Assembly (NCBI GenBank): GCA_032209605.1
Contig: JASFXZ010000033.1
Coordinates: 4,643,001-4,707,000 of the forward strand
Direction of reading: 5' to 3'
Source: Mactromeris polynyma
Lineage: Eukaryota; Mollusca; Bivalvia; Venerida; Mactridae
Length of the DNA stretch: 64,000 bases
Shown: positions 1 to 9,261 of the stretch, in pieces
Numbering within the stretch: the stretch's first letter is position 1
How the letters are laid out: the number at the start of each line of letters is the position of its first letter
Notes under the pieces: model-generated
Seen by the model: only the letters and a program-made list of their open reading frames with translations
Told to the model about the DNA's origin: nothing
Database searches by the model: none
Made by a program: the position numbers and the translations under genes

Positions 1-489
1 ATCTTTCCAAGCCCAGATCCAAAAATTCTCGACTGGGGGCCAAACATAGGGACTCCCCGGAACAATTTTGCAATATAGATATGATATGGTGCCTTCTGGT
101 TCTAAATTTTGAGCACTCATTCATGAGAATTGCACTAGTATCATCTTGTAAAACTACTAACAAAACTAATAATACCAACATTTTAACAAATTTCCAGGGG
201 ACAGCCCCTCTTGTGCCTACCCCAGTCAGCCTTAGACAAACAACCTTGTCACAAGTGAATTAGAAGGCATTTCGTTATGAAACTGAGTGGATTATGTTTC
301 AATGAAACGGTGTAGGCATTAAAAATTCATGCTGATTTGGCAGAAGTTGACTATTTTTTAATTTCCAAAATGAACAAGATCAGGGAGCACACCTATAAAC
401 AACTACTTAAACTACAAACAGGTTTAGGTATGCTCCCTGAAATACAATAAATGTGTTGATCATCTCGGACATAAATGCCAACGACAATA

Positions 490-540
490 ACTGAATGGTA
501 GAGCATCGGCCTTCAGAACAGGAGGTCAATATTCTTATTT
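490..540 (+). repeat. tRNA-like SINE head fragment (unit 1)
   Basis: TGGTAGAGCATCGGCC resembles an A box and GGTCAATATTC (GGTCAGGGTTC in units 2 and 4) a B box, spaced as in a tRNA-derived SINE. The matching positions are about 15759-15811 and 45973-46024; unit 3 has lost it in its deletion. Confidence 0.4.
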
Positions 541-570
541 TAGAGGTAACATGCCATTCCACAGGGACAT

Positions 571-1150
571 AAAACAAGAGGGCCATGATAGCCCTTTATC
601 CCTTACCCGAGTACAATATCATTTATCGATTCACGAGAAAGTATATTCCAACATATGTCTATATAAAACAAGAGATCCGTAGGGTGGAGCCAATTTTGAA
701 TCCACTGGGTCACCATTTGAACAATTAAACTTGGTAGAGCACCACTAGACAATGTTATGCATAAAGTATCTAAGATCTAGGCCTTTCGGCTTCAGACAAG
801 AAGATTTCCAAAGTTTTCCTTATAAATCTCTATGTAAAACAGGTTTTGACCTCAGGGGCATAATTTGAACAATCTTTGTATAGGACCATAAGACAATGCT
901 ACACACCAAATATCTAAGCTTTACACCTTAGGTTTTGATCAAGATTTTCAAAGTTTTCCCTTTCAGTTGTCATGGCAGCCAGAGTTCTGCATGGAATTCA
1001 ATTCTTAAAACAATTTTGAAAGGGCACCACAACAGGAACATCCCTGTGAAGTTCCATCAAAATTGGCCTAGCGGTTTAGGAGGAGATGTTGTTTGAAGCA
1101 ACTGTTGACAGGCATTGGACGGTGGGTGATGTGCTAAGGTGAGCTAAAAA
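571..1150 (+). mobile_element. CAAGAGGGCC-type interspersed repeat (unit 1)
   Basis: Begins ACAAGAGGGCCATGATAGCCC and TTACCCGAGTACA, runs through GACAATGCTACACACCAAATA and CCATCAAAATTGGCC, and ends AGGTGAGCTAAAAA. I know this combination as a common non-coding repeat of bivalve genomes. It contains partial internal duplication (AATTTGAACAAT..TGGTAGAG..CCACTAGACAATG twice). Confidence 0.7.
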
Positions 1151-3525
1151 CACAAAAAGGCCTTCAAATCATAAAAAAAGACATTTCCTGTGGATAAAAA
1201 ATAAACAAAAGAATCTTCCCTCAAACACATTTCCAGAAAAGAATGGATGATTTTCGAAATTTAGCCATTATTCCATAAATGGCCGAATAAACAAATCAAC
1301 ACATATGTATAGGCAATAACTTGATTCTTAATTTAAACATCATAAACATCATCAACTAGAGGCTTACTGCATTCACCCTTTGACATCATTTTAGGTTTGA
1401 CATAAAAAGGCTGCATACACAATAAATATAACTTTTACAATAGTGAATACAAATGTACTATAATCCAAGTAAAGAAAACCTACACCCACATTAAAATTTC
1501 ATAATTAAACACTATATTATTAATTTTAAAATACAATTAAGAACAACAAGCAACATCTTATCCTGCATTAAAAGTTTGCCAAAGGATAAAAACAACTACT
1601 TAAAAGACTTCATCTTAAAGATAGATAGTCCTATTTCTTCGTCAAAATTGCTAGAAGTAAATAATAATTTTGAGAAAATTGTGTTTTAAGGCCTCCATAC
1701 AGGCGTAGTCTAAAACTGTACATTATTACTTTGCTTAAAAGTTCTCAGAAAGTGCAAAACATGAGTCAGATACAGGTATTTCCTGTGTTAGCGCCAACTC
1801 ATTTGGAAGGTAAGGACAGAAAATGTCTGTATCGGACTCATTTAGTTACGGTTTTTGGGACAATGCAAGCAATGTGACAACATAGTGTTGTTAAGTACAT
1901 CTGTATGAAGGCATTTACCACTGATAATCTCAAATTTACGACAAAGCAACAACCTCTAAACAACAGTCAAAACTTTCTTTTTTCAAGGGCTGTTGTTCTG
2001 GAGACATTGCACTGTCAATGGTTAACTCTTCCAATGATATGTCCAGCTAGTATCAGTATTATTTTTTCTATTCATATCTTATTCAGAACACTGTCATGGA
2101 TATGATAAAACAAAATCAATCATGCGAGGATCCAGCAATTTATGTCAGAAGGGACCAGGTCCTGGTAAGGCATTGGATCTAAGTCAGCCTTTTGAGTCCT
2201 CAGATTCTTGCAATGCAATGTAATGTCTTCTAATGTCATACACTAATGTTGGATAAAAAAACAGCGAGGCCCTTGAATTTGCGACCGCCTCTTCCTCAAG
2301 TATAGCGATATCCACAAATGCAATTTCGCGCAATTTCTCTTAAATTCAAAAATATGTGTAACCTTGAAGCGGATTGATTAACATTGTGTATAGTGTATTT
2401 CAAGATTTATCCAGTAAGTAGTGTTGTTACTCATCACCACTGGGAATTGTCTGGTGTTAAAATTAAGAAGACTTTCTTGGTTGTATGAACCCGTCGCGAA
2501 CATATATATTTTTTAATTAGATAAATCGCTATGTAACAAGTTTATTAACACGGATGTGTGAGTTAACGACTTATGCAACCAGTAATGTAGAACTGTATTG
2601 AAACAGACTGTGCCGTGTTATGACTAATCACACTACGGAGTTTATTATGCAGTCTCGTTCAGAATACCTCGGTATTATTGGCTCTGCCGAATACCGCCGA
2701 GTAGCTACGATTGATGCAGTCTCATACGCAGTGATCTCCTCTTACGGAGTTTCTGTATTATAGCGTAATTGAATGACATTTAGGCATTTTCTATGTTGTA
2801 CAACAAATGTTAACATTTCAGATTGCAACACATTTACAAACTTCAAGTTGCGCCGACCATCTGTTTTAAAGATATTTCTAGTTTAAGATATTTCTTGTTT
2901 ATACATGACTCGATACTGGAGAATGTCATTTTAGAGTAGTTTATGATGGGCTTCTTTGGCGCTGCAAGTACTGCGGATGCGCGTTGTCCGATCCTTAAAA
3001 TTGCACTTCATTTGCTGCAAATTGTGTTATTACATCAAAAACGTTTTCATACATGTGCATTATTCCATGTTTCAAAGCCTCACATTCAACAGTTTATGTC
3101 ACCCAATTCTTGGGTGACAGCCTGAACTCTTCCAAGACAGTAATGTGTCTTAGCAAATTGTATCAAATTCATCGAAATGAAAAATATTTTCCTTAGCTAG
3201 AATGTCGTTCCTTGCAAAATATTTGAAATGTTTTTAGATGAATATGCTACGCCGCTTTAAAGCTTTTTAAACCAATGACGATTATAAAACTTCAAAATGT
3301 CAGGTGATAGAGGTTTTTGTTTTAAATAAATGGCGCGAGGAAAACTTTGACTAATTATAGAGCTGCATGTCTAAATTTCGGTTAGTATTATTCAAATATC
3401 GAATACTGGCCTTGTATCTGCTTCTGTTTCTGATTTTTATCATATTATCTTAACGAACAGTTTCTGGAATTCATAGAGATATGTGTTGCAGGACTTATTG
3501 AAGATTTGAAAAATAATCTTGATAG
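1151..3525. other. Non-coding part of unit 1, no gene recognised
   Basis: AT-rich. The words around 1740-1950 (CAGATACAGGTATTTCCTG, CTGTATGAAGGCATTTACCAC) recur in diverged form at 13590-13700, so it contains old repeats. GTCACCCAA/TTGGGTGAC at 3098-3118 is a perfect 9-bp-stem hairpin. Short open frames here are not kept between units. Matching stretches are 16393-18909 and 30977-33353. Confidence 0.6.
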
Positions 3526-3980
3526 TGTAATGTCCGTCCCTTTTTTGTAATGTCCGTCCATACACTAAATTATTTGTTTTAAAGACTACATGTATATTGT
3601 CACTTTTTGTGCATTTTTGTTGCAGTAGTATAAAATAGATCCTCAGTAACCTATAAATTGCTTCACTATGAAGATGATTTTTCTGTCTTTCTGGACAAAA
3701 TAAAGCTTGTCTATGTACATAAAAATAATATTTTTCTAAACTTGATGCCTAAGATGACTTTCATTCACACTAAATAACATTATACATAAGGGGACGGACA
3801 TTACGGGGACGGACTTTACAGATAACATTTCATTTTTTGCAAATAATTCCATTGTAACATAGAATAAACTGCAAATACGGACTTAGGTGGTATTATAATG
3901 ATTAAATGTATTGAATAATATGTTTTATTAAACAATTGTTGTCCTAATTCTTAAAAATCACATGGGCGACGGACATTACA
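3526..3980. repeat. Inverted cluster of GTAATGTCCGTCC motifs (unit 1)
   Basis: TGTAATGTCCGTCC occurs at 3526 and 3546. Its reverse complement occurs at 3791-3804, with variants at 3805-3820 and 3965-3980. Two forward and three reverse copies within 455 bp look like ends of a foldback DNA element. The cluster lies upstream of the transposase fragment. Confidence 0.6.
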
Positions 3981-4633
3981 CATTTTTGGACACAACTTGC
4001 TAAGTGGAAAAATGTTTGTAAAATTACAAAATTTTGTTGATTTTCTTGGCATGTATATTACATCATCCTTTTATTTGACTTATTGTCTTTATAAATAGGT
4101 AAAGTTTGTGGATTTCTTTAATTTATATTGTACTTTTAATTAAAAAGGTAGAATAAAGGGAAATTAAAAAATGGAGACCAGTACATAGATACATATTTTG
4201 GTTTTTCAAACATATATTAGGAAGTATTTATGCTACAGCATTATGCCTTATACCAAACCAACAAGCAATGAATTTCTTCAAAGGAAAAGTAAATGTCTGA
4301 TGAAAAACAACTATATGTGTGTTGAAAAAGTGGAAAAACTAATGCTTACACATTACACGTAAAAATAGACCATTTTTGGTAATTCAAAGTTGTATAAATT
4401 AAAAACCATATGAGATTTCTTCTTAAAATTTTCACCACAACTAGAACTTAAGGTATGCATATATGTTTTGTCTAAATTAATTGTGTAGTTTTTCATAACG
4501 CCAACGACATGGCGGCGGCCAATTTATCGATTATGGAATCGTCTATACAATCACTAGTTATATTCATCTTTATGTATGAAATAGGTTATTTAAGAACAAA
4601 TATTACAATGCTATTGATTTTGTTCATTAATAT

Positions 4634-5050
4634 ATGTATTATTTTTTCACATCACATGGTATACGGACAAAATCCCCTCTGGACAAAATCCCCTTCGCTC
4701 ATTTTGCAAAAGGCGGACAAAATGTACTTTCACAAATTTTTAATCCAACAACAAACAACAGCTCGGAGGGATGGAATAACATATTTCGTTCTTTGGTTGA
4801 CCAAGACCATCCAACTATATGGAAACTTACAGAAGTTCTACAAGCTGAATGCTCACGTGTCTCGAAGGTACTTCTCCAAGAAGAATATGGCATCAGGCCA
4901 CAGAAAAGACCGAAAAGGAACTATGCGGAACTACAAAAAAGACTGCGAAACCTGTGCGAAGACAGACTGGCAGATAGAAAGACTATTACAGAATTCCTTC
5001 GTGATGTTTCACACAACCTTAGAAGTGTTTTGTTGCAAAAGTTGACATAG
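4634..5050 (+). pseudogene. MULE/FLYWCH-type transposase C-terminal fragment (unit 1)
   Basis: A 138-codon open frame contains NNSSEGWNNIF followed by HPTIWKLTEVLQAE, then a basic stretch (RPQKRPKRNYAEL) and an amphipathic helix. This order (NN..EGW, then HPT.WK.., then a charged helix) is what I know from the C-terminus of MULE transposases and their FLYWCH-linked animal relatives. The DDE catalytic region and zinc finger are absent, so this is a 3' remnant. A longer 178-codon frame (4509-5045) overlaps in another register and has no such motif. The first ~35 codons, before NNSSEGW, show no homology I recognise. Confidence 0.65.
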
Positions 5051-5054
5051 TTAT

Positions 5055-5740
5055 AGGCAAATTTCAAAAATTCCAATTATTTTTTTTTTTTACTTTTGCC
5101 CCAAAAATAACATTTTGCACCGTGTGATAGTTTTATACTTTAAGTATATTAAATGTGGTGCTTTATATGACACAAATCCATCAAAATTGTGTCTGTGCAT
5201 TTTTGTCCACCTATTTTTCCACTGGTCTAAACTATATTGGGCAAATTCCAGAAATTCTCAATTGCATTTATAAATAGTTTTACAATTTTACCCAAATAAT
5301 CACCTATCTCATTGTATGATGTTCTGCACCTAACGTATCTTGTAGAGCAGTTTAATATCTGTTAAATACAGTTATTTAGGTAATTTTGTAGCTAAATTTC
5401 GTCCAGTTATTGACAAACTCCAGAAATTCCCACTTTAATTTGTTTATTTTTTCACCAAAATACCCAAACACCCACTGTTCACAACATATGATATGTCTTT
5501 ACTTTAGGTATGTTATGGTGCAACATGATGTCTATTAAAACAGTTATTCTGGTATTTTAATCGCTAACTCTGATTTTGATATAGTCAAATTCCAGAAATT
5601 CATACTTTTGTTTACCTTTTAGTACATTTTACCAAAAAAAAAACGCATTTCGCACCATAGGATTTTCCTATACTTTTTTCCATACACGGTAGATATTAAA
5701 CAATACAATTATGCCAAACCATTTCTGTAATTGTTTTTCC
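5055..5740. repeat. Four degenerate ~171-183-bp repeats (unit 1)
   Basis: The phrase CAAATTCCAGAAATTC (with variants) recurs at about 5057, 5240, 5411 and 5582. Each time it is followed by a T-rich stretch, ACCCAAA/CCCCAAAA, a GCACC-like word and a TATACTTTAGGTAT-like word. The copies are old and diverged, and fill the gap between the transposase fragment and the minisatellite. Confidence 0.7.
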
Positions 5741-6328
5741 ATTTTGACATTACACCATATTGATTTGTGCAGTACATTTTGACGTTACACCATATTGTTT
5801 TGTGCAGTCCATTTTTGACGTTACACCATATTGTTTTGTGCAGTACATTTTGACATTACACCATATTGTTTTGTGCAGTATTTTTGACATTACACCATAT
5901 TGTTTTGTGCAGTACATTTTGACGTTACACCATATTGTTTTGTGCAGTGTTATTGACGTTACACCATATTGTTTTGTGCAGTACATTTTGACGTTACACC
6001 ATATTGTTTTGTGCAGTGTTTTTTGACGTTACACCATATTGTTTTGTGCAGTACATTTTGACATTACACCATATTGTTTTGTGCAGTACATTTTGACGTT
6101 ACACCATATTGTTTTGTGCAGTGTTTTTGACGTTACACCATATTGTTTTGTGCAGTACATTTTGACGTTACACCATATTGTTTTGTGCAGTACATTTTGA
6201 CGTTACACCATATTGTTTTGTGCAGTGTTTTTGACGTTACACCATATTGTTTTGTGCAGTACATTTTGACGTTACACCATATTGTTTTGTGCAGTACATT
6301 TTGACGTTACACCATATTGTTTTGTGCA
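5741..6328. repeat. 34/35-bp minisatellite, 17 copies (unit 1)
   Basis: Tandem array with core GACGTTACACCATATTG followed by TTTTGTGCAG and a variable linker (TACATTT or TGTTTT). I count 17 copies. The core is nearly invariant while the linker changes, giving two interleaved subtypes. Reading frames stay open on both strands through the array only because the repeat has few stops, so they are not genes. Confidence 0.95.
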
Positions 6329-6654
6329 TTGTGTTAAGAGAACCATAATGTAGTTTGTGAAAAGTTTCATAATTTGATAAAGCCCTTTCGGGCGAAATAT
6401 TGATTAAGTTTAAAGATTGTAAAGATTTCAACAGAAAAATATAACTTGCAGAAACATAGGTGTGCAATAACAATTGTGTTTAACCGTTCCAATCAGCACT
6501 CACAGTGCTTTGATTCTCTACACTATACCTTTGCATACAGACAAACAAGTTTCATGAACATCGGGTCCAACAGACTTGGTTCTGAAGAAAAAGTCGGTCT
6601 TAATTGTTAGGTGATCTCATAATCCAATTAAAATATGGAATACTTACAAAAACG

Positions 6655-8427
6655 CGGTAAAATTTTACTTTTTTCATAGAAGTGATCATCACTGTGAGGT
6701 ACATAGGATATCAAATGACTTCACGTCCTTTTGCGAATCATCGAAATAAGACAGGGGTGTTATTAGTATTATCTTCAAATCTTTGACGTCATTTACGCAA
6801 ATAATTGTTCATAGTTTTGTGCGGTCCATTGATCCGTTATTATGCAGGGTAGGTATGTTAGCTTTTACTGCGGACCAGTATCATGACCCGCCCAATAACC
6901 GGAAATGACGTCATAGGGAAAAAAATACAACTACAAAATATTGAATTAAGTGCACTTTATTTATAACTATGCACGATTCACACATACAAGCAGCTGATTG
7001 GTTGTAAATGGTGTCTGATATCGAACAATGTGGAAAAAATTACATTTATAAATAAGCGCTACTATGGGATTCACAACCTCTTCTGTAAATGACGTCAATT
7101 CAGAAAACGCAACATGTGATCTTTTTGCAAGCAGGAAACAATATTTACTCCATATGGTCACGTCGTTTCCATATGGGCATAAGTGGAAAATGTTGCTGTC
7201 AGTACATGGTGACGTCACATGTGACGTTGTTTGGAAATGACGTCACTTAAAGAAGAGGTTGGGAATCGTACAGCGACACTCATATATTGATGCAGTAGCA
7301 ATAACTTGGTTTGAGTCTGGAATCAGTTCAAATATTGGACACTTATCTACTTGACCGGGATAGTTGAATCAACTCGTAGTCCAGGTGTGAACAATATAAA
7401 AATGAAACCAGAATACAAGATAGCAATTCATCACATACATATTCAATAAAAATCGAATGCGTACCTAATAAAAGTACACTGCCACTCATAAATTGAGTTA
7501 TAAGAGATGACTTCACCTGGTCATTGGAACGAAATTAATGTCACATTACACAATCTTGTTCAAACACCAGGTATCACTTAACCATAGGTCGGCAATCATA
7601 AATATCAGATGACACAGGAGTGATCCTACATTACAAGAACGAGCCTTTTGAGATTTTTCTGAAAGCAAGTTTCTTTTTATAATTTCAATACGTAATAAAC
7701 ACGAATATGACATGTATTCGTAAATTGCAAAAACACATCTTGTGGGTAAAGTTTTACTCTTTTCATAGAAGTGATCATCATTGTGAGGTACATAGGACAT
7801 CACGTGACTTCGCGCCTTGTTGTTACTTTACAAGCGAATCATCGAAAATAAGACAGGGGTGTTATTAGTATTATTTCACAACTTTGACGTCATTTACCCA
7901 AATAACTGTTCATAGTTTTGTGCGGTCCATTGATCCTTCAGTATGTAAGGTTTAACTACGGACCAATATCATGAGCCGCCCAATAACCGGACATGAGGAT
8001 ACAAAATACAACTACAAAATATTGAATTATGTGCACTTTATTTATACCTATTCATGATTCACACATACAAGCAGCTGATTGGTTGTCTGATATCAAACAA
8101 TGTGGACAAATTTACATTTATAAAATTATATTGATGCAATAGCAATAACTTGGTTTGAGTCTCGAATCAGTTCAAATCTTAGATACTTCTCTACTGGACC
8201 GGGATAGTTGAATCGACTCGTAGTCCAGGTGTAAACAATATAAAATGAAACAAGAATACAAAGATAGCAAATATTTATATCAATTTCATCACAGTACACA
8301 TCACATACATATTCAATAAAAATCGAATGCGTACCTAATAAAAGTACACTGCCACTCATAAATTGAGTTATAAAAGATGACTACACCTGGTCGTTGGAAC
8401 GAAATTATTGTCACATTACACCAATCA
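6655..8427. repeat. Nested ~1-kb local duplication (unit 1)
   Basis: 6655-7553 and 7740-8427 are diverged direct copies. Both start TTTTCATAGAAGTGATCATCA and run through ACAGGGGTGTTATTAGTATTAT, GTGCGGTCCATTGATCC, GACCGGGATAGTTGAATC and ACCTGGTC.TTGGAACGAAATTA. The second copy is shorter because it lacks the foldback insertion at 7053-7282. No gene is seen in either copy. Confidence 0.85.
7053..7282. mobile_element. Foldback MITE with TGACGTCA-bearing inverted repeats (unit 1)
   Basis: The ends are long imperfect inverted repeats: GATTCACAACCTCTTCTGTAA plus ATGACGTCA on the left, mirrored by TGACGTCACTT plus AAAGAAGAGGTTGGGAATCG on the right. The second member of the local duplication has TTTATAAAATTATATTGATGC at the matching place, that is, the empty site. 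There is no coding capacity. A related copy lies at 56676-56928. Confidence 0.85.
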
Positions 8428-9261
8428 AACATTCTGGCTGAACATACTTCCAAACATAAAACACCAATTTCGAAATCAAGCTGAACCATATTATTACATA
8501 TTGTGAGATCAGGAAATGATACTCAATATACTAGTATATGTTTGTACAAACGTATATGAACTTTTTGGACCATGTTCAACTGTGTTGAAAGCACATCGCT
8601 ACAAAAGCAAATACACACATACTCTAGCCCTTTCAGGCCCTTGATTTTTTCAATGCCCCCCGCCAATTTTGGACAAAAATAGAGAGGCCCATGAATTTAG
8701 GACAGATGGATGACCCTCTTTTCCCCAAAATTCAGGACCCCTAGACTTCTCCCATGTAGAACCTACACATGTTACCAATACACATGCCAATGCTTTTTCT
8801 AATTGGCCACTTCTTATATTGTCAAAATTAATGTGTCAAAATACATGTAATTACAGAAATATAAACAAACCAAATTTAAATCACTTCATTCTTACCCATA
8901 TCCCAATCTTTTGAAACACAAAATAACACGTGATTGTACAACTTAGATAGTTTTCTATCAAACTTACTAAACAGCAGAAATACCAGGGACCAATAAAAAG
9001 CGATGTTTAGATACAAACAAACGAAAAAAGGACGCAAAATAAAAATAAATAAATAATTCCAGAAAAGATGGTTAATAACAAAACATATAAAATACTTTTT
9101 TTACCAATAAAGCCTAGGAAATGTGCTACAATACAACATAGTAGAAAAACATCAACAACATTTATGTCTTAATCATTGATGAATGTCATATTCTAACCTA
9201 AATGTAAAATACACTTTTAGGTTTAAACTTGTCATTTTTATGAGGCTTAAACCTTCACGTC
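8428..9261. other. 3' flank of claudin-like copy 1, no gene seen
   Basis: AT-rich sequence between the nested duplication and the stop codon. A C-rich patch near 8640-8760 (GGCCC and CCCC words) has no coding pattern on either strand. The matching stretches are 23820-24656 and 38227-39064. The gene's 3' UTR should begin here. Confidence 0.6.

Noticed and set aside
1905..2105. 66-codon open frame repeated in all units
   Set aside because: It is conserved only because the whole unit is duplicated. It contains repeat-derived sequence also seen near 13650.
2648..2764. Small 38-codon frame with balanced composition
   Set aside because: The sequence is built from repeated and inverted words (TGCAGTCTC, TACGGAGTTT, CTCGGTATT/AATACCGCCGAG), and there is no homologue I know.
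2943..3125. 60-codon open frame in units 1 and 3
   Set aside because: Unit 2 has lost the start codon and is rearranged at the hairpin, and the frame has no recognisable domain.
4509..5045. 178-codon ATG frame as a membrane protein gene
   Set aside because: It overlaps the frame that carries the MULE/FLYWCH blocks. Its hydrophobic start is simply AT-rich sequence, and the one difference between units changes this frame but not the other.
5750..6026. Open frames on both strands through the 34/35-bp minisatellite, also in units 2 and 3
   Set aside because: They are products of a stop-poor tandem repeat and shift whenever linker length changes. There is no protein logic beyond the repeat.
5741..6328. 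CRISPR-array look of the regular 34/35-bp repeats
   Set aside because: The host is an animal, the linkers are only a few bases long and repeat among themselves, and there are no cas genes.
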